Origin: a virus
Virus record (IMG/VR): IMGVR_UViG_3300008050_000048
Location: 1 to 55,533 of that record
Strand: one strand, 5' to 3'
Length of the DNA: 55,533 bases
The notes below the pieces were generated by a model that had not been told where the DNA came from, searched no databases, and saw only the letters and a program-made list of their open reading frames with translations. Positions 48,856 to 55,330 of the stretch are shown here, piece by piece. Within the stretch, counting starts at the first letter, position 1; each line of letters starts with the position of its first letter. A program made the translations under genes and the position numbers.

Positions 48856-49308
48856 ATGGCTAGTGCGAAAAAGAAGTCAGATCGAAAATGTGGATTTTGT
48901 GGAAAACTTGGACACGACAAGAGGACTTGTGTGGAAAAAAAGAATGCTGACTCTGTAACTAAGGCTTACATCAGCCAAGGCCGTAAAGACTTAAAAGAAT
49001 ACTTCATGAGTATTGGCCTTGGTATTGGTTCGGTTATTAGCCGTAGAGTTGTGATCTTTTCTAAAGATCAAACCGCATCTTTTAAAGATATTGTTGCGAT
49101 CGTAACGCATATCGATCTAAAAGATCTTCTTGTAGACAACAATATTGATGTTATTACATATTCAAGACTAGATGATCTCAATTCAACATCATTGTCTGAT
49201 TTTGGTATCCATTCTAAATATAACGTGAATGGGACTAAAATAAAAGTAGTCAAGCCGACATCTCAGAAAGAGATTCAGAATATGTTTGATAAAGCCTATA
49301 ACTTTTAG
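48856..49308 (+). CDS. CCHC zinc-knuckle protein
   Basis: 150-residue protein starting at ATG 48856 after GAGGAGGG; an earlier in-frame ATG at 48790 lacks a ribosome site. Residues 10-24 contain a CCHC knuckle: KCGFCGKLGHDKRTC (C-x2-C-x4-H-x4-C), a nucleic-acid-binding module best known from retroviral nucleocapsids and some cellular RNA proteins. The rest is a mixed alpha/beta domain without a known motif (IDLKDLLVDNNIDVITYSRL). It lies behind the structured leader, so it may bind RNA, possibly that leader. Confidence 0.65.
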   Translation: MASAKKKSDRKCGFCGKLGHDKRTCVEKKNADSVTKAYISQGRKDLKEYFMSIGLGIGSVISRRVVIFSKDQTASFKDIVAIVTHIDLKDLLVDNNIDVITYSRLDDLNSTSLSDFGIHSKYNVNGTKIKVVKPTSQKEIQNMFDKAYNF

Positions 49309-49315
49309 GATACAA

Positions 49316-49726
49316 ATGGCAACCTTTGATGAACTTTCTAAGAAAAAACAAAAATACTTCAACGTAGCGTTGAATGCAGCGAAACTTTCCGATTACGGAA
49401 AGTTTCGGCATGGTGCATTGCTTGTTAAAGGTGGTTCAATTATCAATATTGGCTATAACAACGGTGGACATTCTAAATTTGGCAGCTTTCATCGATGTCT
49501 TACACCAGGGGTTGCGACAAACCATGCTGAGATTAGCACAGTAAAGTGTCTTCCATGAAACGCAACAAAGAAGGCGATTCTCTATGTCGTAAGAATCAAT
49601 AAAAACGATGAGATGGGCATGTCGAAGCCATGCCCTATATGCCACTCAGTTCTTGACAGCCTTGGTATTAAGAAAGTATTTTATAGCACTGGCTCTAATG
49701 AGTGGGAGAGTTATGGATTTGGATAG
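49316..49726 (+). pseudogene. dCMP/cytidine deaminase-like gene interrupted by one in-frame UGA
   Basis: Reading starts at ATG 49316 and stops at TGA 49556-49558 after 80 residues, but the same frame continues to TAG at 49724. The two parts make one zinc deaminase: VALNAAKLSDYGKFRHGALL, then VATNHAEISTVKCLP before the stop, then NATKKAILYVVRINK, and SKPCPICHSVLDSLGIKKVF after it. The catalytic HAE lies before the TGA and the zinc-binding PCPIC lies after it, so the first part alone cannot work. No other lesion is seen. It is a nonsense mutation (CGA or TGG to TGA), sequence error or UGA recoding. Confidence 0.75.
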
Positions 49727-49955
49727 TCTTGTAGATAGAAAGGAGTTTATTTATATTCTTGATGAAACTTACTATCATATAAAATTAATAGATGAAACTT
49801 ACTATTATTATTGGCACTTCCAACGCGAATCTCAACGTCTAAGTTGCCAGCAGGAAACCCGTGGCTTATTAAAAAGGAAACGATGGTTAGAAGACATGTT
49901 TGCCTGTGGATCTAGAAAAGTTTGTCCAAAAATGCCAATTTATTATGAGGAATAA
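49713..49955 (+). CDS. Small hypothetical protein
   Basis: 80-residue protein from ATG 49713, overlapping the end of the deaminase frame. It contains a duplicated stretch (LDETYYHIKLIDETYYYY), from a repeat of GATGAAACTTACTAT at 49762 and 49793, then a basic helix and two Cys near the C-terminus (FACGSRKVCPKM). No family recognised. Confidence 0.5.
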   Translation: MDLDSLVDRKEFIYILDETYYHIKLIDETYYYYWHFQRESQRLSCQQETRGLLKRKRWLEDMFACGSRKVCPKMPIYYEE

Positions 49956-49956
49956 C

Positions 49957-50145
49957 ATGAAGAAGTATGATTTAAAACTAATAAGAACAATTGATGGTCT
50001 ATTTATCTTGATGACAATTAAAGCGAAGTCCTTTGAAGAGGCCGCATCTAGATCATATTTAGCAAAATCTAGAGTTCGACAAGAGAATAGACTAAACGGA
50101 GTCTTGCAGGATTGGAATATCTGCCATTTAATTGAAGTAATTTAA
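49957..50145 (+). CDS. Small hypothetical protein
   Basis: 62-residue protein from ATG 49957 with GAGGAA upstream; a longer frame from 49900 would overlap the previous gene. It reads MKKYDLKLIRTIDGLFILMT and continues with KAKSFEEAASRSYLAKSRVR, a beta-alpha pattern. No function can be assigned. Confidence 0.5.
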   Translation: MKKYDLKLIRTIDGLFILMTIKAKSFEEAASRSYLAKSRVRQENRLNGVLQDWNICHLIEVI

Positions 50146-50254
50146 TAATTGCTACTTTCATGGTATGATAAACTTGGCAGCCTCGCGGGCGCGCACATTA
50201 TATAACGCCATTCACGGAGGTTGAACGACTTTCGAAATAGCACGGAGAGACAAA
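50146..50254 (+). promoter_or_regulatory. Leader of the HNH gene with an extended -10 element
   Basis: TGGTATGAT (50161-50169) is an extended -10 (TGnTATGAT). The gap then has a GC-rich block (CCTCGCGGGCGCGC) unusual for this AT-rich genome, followed by CACGGAG and other purine runs before ATG 50255. No clear -35 is present. Confidence 0.35.
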
Positions 50255-50776
50255 ATGGATACACTGGTATTGAGCAGTGCTTATCAACCACTTAGAGCAG
50301 TTTCTTGGAAGAGAGCTATGGGGCTTATCAGCGCTGGGAAAGTAGAGGTTGTTAAGCAATACAAAAACAGGCAGATTAGAACTGCACATGAGACAATCAA
50401 AATCCCATCTATAATTAGATTTCTTGGTAAAGAAGTGATAAAACGCTTTCTTCACAAAAAGAAGATTCCCTACTCAAAAGACAATATTTGGATCAGAGAT
50501 GAGGGCGAATGTCAATACTGTAGTAAAAAGTTAGAAAGACGTAAGTTTACCCTGGATCACATCTTGCCTATTAGCAAGGGTGGTAAGACTTCTTGGACAA
50601 ATATTGTTGCATGTTGTCAAGAGTGTAATACTTATAAGAGAGATATGACTTTGAAGGAATCTAAGATGAAGCTTCGAAAAGAGCCAATTAGGCCTGCTCC
50701 ATCAAATAAATATTTCAAAGACCCTGCTGCTGGTTTGAAAGGAAAGAACACGCACTGGACAGACTTTTTATATTAG
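50255..50776 (+). CDS. HNH endonuclease family protein
   Basis: 173-residue protein. The HNH domain spans about residues 85-130: ECQYCSKKLERRKFTLDHIL, then PISKGGKTSWTNIVACCQEC, followed by N. Its two CxxC pairs, DHI and N fit the HNH/zinc-finger nuclease pattern. The N-terminal domain (MDTLVLSSAYQPLRAVSWKR) matches the common stand-alone bacterial and phage HNH protein of this type, not an intron-homing enzyme. Neighbouring genes are uninterrupted. It could cut host DNA or act in packaging. Confidence 0.85.
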   Translation: MDTLVLSSAYQPLRAVSWKRAMGLISAGKVEVVKQYKNRQIRTAHETIKIPSIIRFLGKEVIKRFLHKKKIPYSKDNIWIRDEGECQYCSKKLERRKFTLDHILPISKGGKTSWTNIVACCQECNTYKRDMTLKESKMKLRKEPIRPAPSNKYFKDPAAGLKGKNTHWTDFLY

Positions 50777-50785
50777 GAGTATAAC

Positions 50786-51541
50786 ATGAAGAAGATTTTA
50801 GAGAGCTTTAGAAAATATGTTGAGGATAAGAAAAATAATGGCTTTGCATCAAAAGTAGATGAGACTGCTGCAAATACAATGTCAGCTATGTCTGTATTTG
50901 AAGAGGAAATGCTTGAGGAGGGATTTGAACCAGACTCAATCGACTATGAAGTTAGCGAGGTTAACGAGCCTGACCCTGAAGTGGCCCAAAGGTTCATAGA
51001 CTCTTTATACGCGGGTAAGCGAGCAGGGTTCTTATCTCCCTACTCACTTCAAGAGCTTTCGGCAATGAACCTTTATTTAGTAAAGGGACATAACGCAGGC
51101 TTTGCTGTAAAACCCGATGGCGATATTGTCAGTGTTCATAATAATTCTGAACTCCGTAGACTTGGGAGTGAGTTCATGAGAAAAGCCATCGAAGTTGGTG
51201 GTGTGAAGCTAGATCACTTCGATGGCTTTCTCAGTGGACTGTATCGTAAATATGGCTTTACAGATGTGACTGAGATGTATGAGTGGGATGAGCAATACAA
51301 GCCGAAAGCTTGGACTTATTCCGCAGTGGATATTACAAACCCAAAAACTTCGGTCTACTCAGAAGCATTTAGCGAATTGACACACCAAGATTCAAAGACT
51401 TCACCAGACTTGACCCTTAGTGAAGAATCTACTATAGTGGTCATCGAAGGCGGCTTGAAGTTCGAGATCGTTCCAAGAAATAAATTTAATCAGTATAAAT
51501 ACGGAAGACCAGATGTGATCTTTCGACAATTAAAACAATAA
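50786..51541 (+). CDS. Hypothetical protein, possible GNAT-like core
   Basis: 251-residue protein. Residues about 95-170 contain FAVKPDGDIVSVHNNSELRR, then KAIEVGGVKLDHFDGFLSGL and YRKYGFTDVTEMYEWD. This order (strand, D-G-D-I-V-S-V, helix, G-G-x-K-L-D, helix, Y-x-x-x-G-F) resembles GNAT-type or related small-molecule-modifying folds I recall from phage proteins, but it is not decisive. The N-terminus is a charged helix. ATG with AGGAG upstream. Confidence 0.5.
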   Translation: MKKILESFRKYVEDKKNNGFASKVDETAANTMSAMSVFEEEMLEEGFEPDSIDYEVSEVNEPDPEVAQRFIDSLYAGKRAGFLSPYSLQELSAMNLYLVKGHNAGFAVKPDGDIVSVHNNSELRRLGSEFMRKAIEVGGVKLDHFDGFLSGLYRKYGFTDVTEMYEWDEQYKPKAWTYSAVDITNPKTSVYSEAFSELTHQDSKTSPDLTLSEESTIVVIEGGLKFEIVPRNKFNQYKYGRPDVIFRQLKQ

Positions 51542-51548
51542 GGAAAAT

Positions 51549-51770
51549 ATGAACCTAGCGAGAGTACACACTGCCTGCACAATCGATGCAGAGCAGGTCG
51601 TAGCTGTATGGTCTGAAATGTATGCAGATCCAAAACTAGATAAAGCAAATTACTTAACCAAGGTTTGCTTTAAAAACGGCTTCGTTCTAACTGTTGCTGG
51701 ATATGATTCTAAGGACGATGCTGACCAAATGGTCCACCTAATCACAGATAAAATGGAGAGTTATGTATAG
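51549..51770 (+). CDS. Small hypothetical protein
   Basis: 73-residue protein, mixed alpha/beta (NLARVHTACTIDAEQVVAVW, then GFVLTVAGYDSKDDADQMVH). No family recognised. Its end overlaps the start of the first nucleotidyltransferase-like gene, so it is part of that operon. Confidence 0.55.
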   Translation: MNLARVHTACTIDAEQVVAVWSEMYADPKLDKANYLTKVCFKNGFVLTVAGYDSKDDADQMVHLITDKMESYV

Positions 51771-52755
51771 TATAAGTAACGCTAAGTTTACCCCAAGCGG
51801 AATGAAAATCCTAGAAGATATGACAGAGATGGATCTTCCTAGTTTTTTTAGTCAAGTAAAAGGCTCTCAAGAGTTTTACAATAAACATAAAGACATGCTT
51901 GAGGCTGGTGGTGTTATTTGTGGTGGCAAACTGCGACGTGCTTGGCTTTCAAAGGATATGAATGCCACCAAGGGGAAGCGAAGTTCTCACTCCCCTTGGT
52001 GGCAAAAACCCAAAGAATGTGACATCGACATTTATGTAACAGACGAAGCTGATGTGTATGGAGTTTGTAAGGCTCTTGAGAAAGAAGGCGGAAACTCACT
52101 TAAAACAGCGGAAATGGAAAAATCACTTAAAAACGAAGTTAAGGAACTTGAACGAAAGTTTGGTGTCCAGATCGACAGATATTACATTGACAAAGGATTC
52201 AATAAGGCTTTTAAGAAGCTTAAGAGCTACTTTAATAAAAAAGAAGTCAAGAGTAGTGGTGTTCATGTAACATATAATGCAATTAATTACAAGATTAAAG
52301 ACACTAAATATCAAGTTGTTGAGTTCCTTGAGGGACAGGAGACAGTTCCTAAGATTCTTGGCAATTTCGACATTATCAACTGTATGATTGGTATGTCAAA
52401 AGATAAGATTTATTATCATAAAGAGGCTCTCGATCTAATCGATAAGAAGATTCTAAAGTTTAATGACAATCCAATCTCTATGAGAACTTCTGAGTTCATT
52501 CATTTCAGTCGGATTTCAAGATACTTTGCTATGGAAGAGCACAACGAGATCCATAATCCTAAGTTGTTTCGAAAAGCTATTGCTGCGAGACGGCAGGCCT
52601 CTCCTTATAGCAGGAACAAAATTGATTGGGAAGAAAAGTCTCTTTACAGATTTGCATTCTCAAAACTAAGGACAAAAGACTTGTCACAGTTCCTGTTGAT
52701 TTGTAATAGTATTGATGATTATGTAACCAAAGAGATTCACAAGAGAATCAAGTAG
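51763..52755 (+). CDS. Pol-beta-type nucleotidyltransferase-like protein (copy 1)
   Basis: 330-residue protein with a nucleotidyltransferase signature: GGVICGGKLRRAWLSKD, then after a variable loop ECDIDIYVTDEAD (GG...LRR...DxD), as in poly(A)/tRNA nucleotidyltransferases. A later FDIINCMIGMSKDKIYYHKE and a helix with RISRYFAM resemble the neck region of that superfamily. A 14-bp perfect inverted repeat lies in the loop between the two motifs. The next gene is a diverged paralog and a tRNA array follows 2 kb downstream, so a tRNA end-processing or RNA-tailing role is possible. Confidence 0.6.
   Translation: MYSISNAKFTPSGMKILEDMTEMDLPSFFSQVKGSQEFYNKHKDMLEAGGVICGGKLRRAWLSKDMNATKGKRSSHSPWWQKPKECDIDIYVTDEADVYGVCKALEKEGGNSLKTAEMEKSLKNEVKELERKFGVQIDRYYIDKGFNKAFKKLKSYFNKKEVKSSGVHVTYNAINYKIKDTKYQVVEFLEGQETVPKILGNFDIINCMIGMSKDKIYYHKEALDLIDKKILKFNDNPISMRTSEFIHFSRISRYFAMEEHNEIHNPKLFRKAIAARRQASPYSRNKIDWEEKSLYRFAFSKLRTKDLSQFLLICNSIDDYVTKEIHKRIK
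51963..52004 (+). repeat. Perfect 14-bp inverted repeat inside the nucleotidyltransferase-like gene
   Basis: TGCCACCAAGGGGA (51963-51976) and TCCCCTTGGTGGCA (51991-52004) pair perfectly around a 14-base loop. It codes for a variable loop (NATKGKRSSHSPWWQ) between the GG and DxD motifs. It is not followed by a T run. The paralog at 52763 has no such repeat. Confidence 0.7.
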
Positions 52756-52762
52756 GAAATCA

Positions 52763-53734
52763 ATGGTATTTTCAACAATTATGAGTGGAGTGAGTTCTAA
52801 TTCAATATCACCTTTCTTTATGCCGACTGTTGAAAAAGGTAAGGGGCTTAAGATTATTAAGGTAGGTCTTGCAGAAGCAGTAAAGAAAGGACTACTTCCG
52901 AGTGACTTGCCAAAGCTTGTTGAAAGTCCTATGGTCAAGCACCTTTTGGATAAGGATGGTATGCTTGCGGGTGGTGCTCTAAGAAGGACAATCGTTCGTG
53001 GTTCTTGCATCGATTTGGTAAAATACAAGATCGGCAAGAGCCACACAGACGGCGAACTAAGGCCAGAACTTCTGTTGGGTGGCGAGGTTGCTTTTGATTT
53101 AGATTTTTATTTTGAGTCAATAGGGGCAACTGTGGATGCTATCCAAAGCATTGAAGCCGATATGTTGCTCAAGAGAGCTTCATCTTCTTATTGTGCAACT
53201 ACATTTGTTATACCGAAAGGTATGTCTCCTTACGATGGCGAGACTCATGGACAGATAATTGACAACAAGAATAAAAATTCATTTGAAGAAATTCTACAGA
53301 GTTTTGATATTGTCAATTGTATGTTAGGGATTACCAAGACGCATTTCTATTATGCTGAAGAAGCTTATGACGCTATTGTTAATAACACAATTCGAGTGAA
53401 TAAAGAGCTTGAAGCTTACAAGTCTGAAGAGGAGATTACAGATCATCAATATCGATTTAGGATGAAAAGATATATTAAATATCTTGACATGCCAGAACAT
53501 CGTGTTATGTGTTCCAAGACAGCAGATTTTATCTTAACAAGGATTTTGAATCGCAAAGTAGAGCAACGAGATATGTATATTTCTACTAACCTTAGTGACT
53601 CCTTGGTTCCCGTTGTCAACAGATTGATTGATCAAGCTAGCCTAGCAACTCTTGTGGGTATGTATGGAAACTGTAAGTTCAGGGACGAACGGATTGATTT
53701 AAGATTTAGTGACTACAAAAAGGAAAAGAAGTGA
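52763..53734 (+). CDS. Pol-beta-type nucleotidyltransferase-like protein (copy 2)
   Basis: 323-residue paralog of the previous gene. GMLAGGALRRTIVRGS is followed by VAFDLDFYFESIGATVD, the same GG-ALRR...DxDxYF order. FDIVNCMLGITKTHFYYAEE parallels FDIINCMIGMSKDKIYYHKE of copy 1, and a RMKRYIKYLDMPEH segment parallels RISRYFAMEEHN. The catalytic Asp pair is preserved in both copies, suggesting both are active. The gene starts eight bases after copy 1 and its end overlaps the next small gene. Function (tRNA repair, polyadenylation or small-molecule transfer) is unknown. Confidence 0.6.
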   Translation: MVFSTIMSGVSSNSISPFFMPTVEKGKGLKIIKVGLAEAVKKGLLPSDLPKLVESPMVKHLLDKDGMLAGGALRRTIVRGSCIDLVKYKIGKSHTDGELRPELLLGGEVAFDLDFYFESIGATVDAIQSIEADMLLKRASSSYCATTFVIPKGMSPYDGETHGQIIDNKNKNSFEEILQSFDIVNCMLGITKTHFYYAEEAYDAIVNNTIRVNKELEAYKSEEEITDHQYRFRMKRYIKYLDMPEHRVMCSKTADFILTRILNRKVEQRDMYISTNLSDSLVPVVNRLIDQASLATLVGMYGNCKFRDERIDLRFSDYKKEKK

Positions 53735-53961
53735 GCAAAATAAAAGTAGGGATTGTTATTTACTATGTTCCATACAATACTGTAGTATATGAAAGAGATT
53801 TCGGATTAGTAACCGAGATAATTGATTGCAATTTTGAGGTGACTTCACTAAAGAATGGACTTGGGGATGAGCGAATATTTCCTTTGAAATATCTTGGAAA
53901 AAAAATCTTTCTAAATAAAGCAACTGCTGACAAAGTTGCCGAGCAAAGAACCAATCATTGA
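53731..53961 (+). CDS. Small hypothetical protein
   Basis: 76-residue beta-rich protein, GTG start overlapping the previous TGA (GTGA). It begins MSKIKVGIVIYYVPYNTVVY and contains FGLVTEIIDCNFEVTSLKNG. The pattern suggests an SH3/KOW-like barrel. Possibly related in style to the small proteins downstream, but no family is recognised. Confidence 0.5.
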   Translation: MSKIKVGIVIYYVPYNTVVYERDFGLVTEIIDCNFEVTSLKNGLGDERIFPLKYLGKKIFLNKATADKVAEQRTNH

Positions 53962-54057
53962 CAAGAAGTGTGATCTGCCGTAGAATTAAGGACCGGCAAC
54001 AAGAGGGAGTATAAACCAATGATCTACATTATAAACATCTATAGTTAAGGATTAGCT

Positions 54058-54294
54058 ATGACTAGAGAAGAAGTTAAAAAGCACGGCTGGCCTATCGGAA
54101 CCGTCTTAAGGATCAGGGAAGACATTAGACGAAATAATCACATCATGCTCATTGTAGGTGGTCTGGTAAAGAAAGAAAAAGATTACCCAGGTTTGAGAGC
54201 TGGTGAGTACCAGCAAGATGCCGTAAATTTAGCCAATTTTCTTAAAGAGGAAAGGATCTTATCTTTAGCAACATGGGATAAGTTGGAGGACTAA
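54058..54294 (+). CDS. Small hypothetical protein (paralog A)
   Basis: 78 residues. MTREEVKKHGWPIGTVLRIR parallels the start of the next gene product, and HIMLIVGGLVKKEK parallels its YLITGPLTREK. The two are diverged tandem duplicates, probably a small beta-barrel fold. No function can be assigned. It lies before the tRNA array. Confidence 0.55.
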   Translation: MTREEVKKHGWPIGTVLRIREDIRRNNHIMLIVGGLVKKEKDYPGLRAGEYQQDAVNLANFLKEERILSLATWDKLED

Positions 54295-54296
54295 AT

Positions 54297-54551
54297 ATGT
54301 CTGACGAAGAACTTAAAGTAAGCGGCTACAAGATTGGATCTGTGATCTATACAATATTGGACAGTGTAATAGATCCGAGAAAACATACATATCTGATTAC
54401 TGGGCCTTTAACTAGAGAAAAACCCTTTACGAATGTGTTGTATGATACAAGTTATGTACAAAAAGCTGTTTTTCTTTATGACACTAGTAGAGAAACTGAA
54501 TTATATATTCTTTGTCCAAATTTAACACTAAGTGAAAAACGTGTAATATGA
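54297..54551 (+). CDS. Small hypothetical protein (paralog B)
   Basis: 84 residues. MSDEELKVSGYKIGSVIYTI matches paralog A in the order [ST]xEE[VL]KxxG[WY]xIG[TS]V, and HTYLITGPLTREKP matches its second strand. It begins two bases after the stop of paralog A. The gene ends just before the tRNA promoter. Unknown function. Confidence 0.55.
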   Translation: MSDEELKVSGYKIGSVIYTILDSVIDPRKHTYLITGPLTREKPFTNVLYDTSYVQKAVFLYDTSRETELYILCPNLTLSEKRVI

Positions 54552-54572
54552 AATCAACAAGTTCGAAAGAGC

Positions 54573-54601
54573 TTGCAAGAAAGTCCCCTCCACGCTATGA
54601 T
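54573..54601 (+). promoter_or_regulatory. Sigma70-type promoter for the tRNA array
   Basis: TTGCAA (54573-54578), 17-base spacer, TATGAT (54596-54601), 16 bases before the first tRNA. CCCTCC (54586-54591) and GGAGGG (54603-54608) flank the -10 as a short inverted repeat, like those around the dUTPase and 42166 promoters. No start codon follows, so here the repeat is not a ribosome-site device. Confidence 0.7.
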
Positions 54602-54616
54602 GGGAGGGCGAAAGAG

Positions 54617-54697
54617 GCTGGTGTGGTGGAATGGTAGACACGCTGGTTTTAGGTACCAGTGCCGCAAGGCGTGCAGGTTCAAGTCCTGTCACCAGTA
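54617..54697 (+). tRNA. tRNA-Leu (UAG anticodon)
   Basis: Cloverleaf: acceptor GCTGGTG with CACCAGT, anticodon loop TTTAGGT giving TAG, a variable arm GCC-GCAA-GGC as in type II tRNAs, and T-loop TTCAAGT. The 3' CCA is not encoded (A then CCG). Confidence 0.9.
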
Positions 54698-54707
54698 CCG
54701 TAAGGAA

Positions 54708-54725
54708 GCATCCTGAATAAGATGT
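54708..54725 (+). repeat. Small hairpin with CTGAATAA loop in a tRNA spacer
   Basis: GCATC - CTGAATAA - GATGT can pair (one G-U). A second hairpin with the same eight-base loop but a different stem lies at 55164-55183. Confidence 0.5.
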
Positions 54726-54797
54726 TACAGCTTGTTTTCAGCGAGTAAAAACTATTCAACATACGAAAGGGAACTTCAAGTGAGTTCCTCCTGTTTA

Positions 54798-54830
54798 GAG
54801 TTATATCCTCTAAACAGATTTGACAATTGA
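54798..54830 (+). repeat. Hairpin in tRNA spacer
   Basis: CTGTTTAGAG and CTCTAAACAG pair around a short A/T loop in the spacer between the two tRNA-Leu genes. It is not followed by a T run, so it is more likely a processing or structural element than a terminator. Confidence 0.4.
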
Positions 54831-54877
54831 ATACAATAGCAGCACAGGTGTGAAATAATCATCTAGTGCTGCTCTAT

Positions 54878-54961
54878 GCGAGAGTGGTGGAATGGTATAC
54901 ACAGGACACTTAAAATGTTCTGGCCTTTATGGCCATGCGGGTTCGATTCCCGTCTCTCGTA
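54878..54961 (+). tRNA. tRNA-Leu (UAA anticodon)
   Basis: Acceptor GCGAGAG with CTCTCGT, anticodon loop CTTAAAA giving TAA, variable arm TGGCC-TTTAT-GGCCA, and T-loop TTCGATT. The 3' CCA is not encoded. Confidence 0.9.
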
Positions 54962-55011
54962 CTGTTTTCCCTGAGCATGGAGTCCGACACATTAGGACAT
55001 AACTGCTTAAC

Positions 55012-55086
55012 GCGAATAAGGATCATTTGGTAGATCATCTGCCTTCCAAGCAGACCATCGTGCGGGTTCGAACCCCGCTATTCGCT
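55012..55086 (+). tRNA. tRNA-Gly (UCC anticodon)
   Basis: Acceptor GCGAATA with TATTCGC, anticodon stem-loop CTGC-CTTCCAA-GCAG giving TCC, and T-loop TTCGAAC. CCA is not encoded. Confidence 0.88.
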
Positions 55087-55163
55087 CTGACCCTCCTAAA
55101 TATGAGGACATCTCCAGAACATCTGCTCTGATGAGACCGAAACCGAAAAACTGTTTATGACCA

Positions 55164-55183
55164 GTAATCCTGAATAAGATTAT
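55164..55183 (+). repeat. Small hairpin with CTGAATAA loop in a tRNA spacer
   Basis: GTAATC - CTGAATAA - GATTAT. Same loop as at 54713-54720 with compensatory changes in the stem, suggesting selection on the RNA shape. Confidence 0.5.
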
Positions 55184-55229
55184 GTTCTCCTGGGCGTGCA
55201 AAGCTTCGGAGATTAAAACTGTTCAATAT

Positions 55230-55303
55230 CTATGTGTGGCGAAATTTGGTATCGCGCTCCGTTTGGGTCGGAGAGATTGGAGGTTCAAATCCTCTCACAT
55301 AGA
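55230..55303 (+). tRNA. tRNA-Pro (UGG anticodon)
   Basis: Acceptor CTATGTG with CACATAG, anticodon stem-loop CTCCG-TTTGGGT-CGGAG giving TGG, and T-loop TTCAAAT. The C1-G72 pair is typical of bacterial tRNA-Pro. CCA is not encoded. Confidence 0.85.
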
Positions 55304-55330
55304 CCTTATAGACTTCAAGAAGGGTTTACT

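Noticed and set aside
49576-49597. Hairpin after the UGA as a bacterial SECIS element
   Set aside because: The stem is short and the loop lacks a recognisable SelB-binding motif; no selenocysteine machinery is seen. Kept only as a note in the recoding finding.
19203-52004. CCAAGG/CCTTGG core shared by several hairpins (19206, 25601, 27210, 42185, 51968)
   Set aside because: Arms differ outside the core and a short palindrome-like core in GC-rich stems is easily due to chance.
54820-54825. TTGACA in the spacer between the two tRNA-Leu genes
   Set aside because: No acceptable -10 at 16-18 bases; TACAAT lies only six bases away.
55007-55201. Minus-strand frame across tRNA-Gly
   Set aside because: It overlaps a clear tRNA gene and has no ribosome site.
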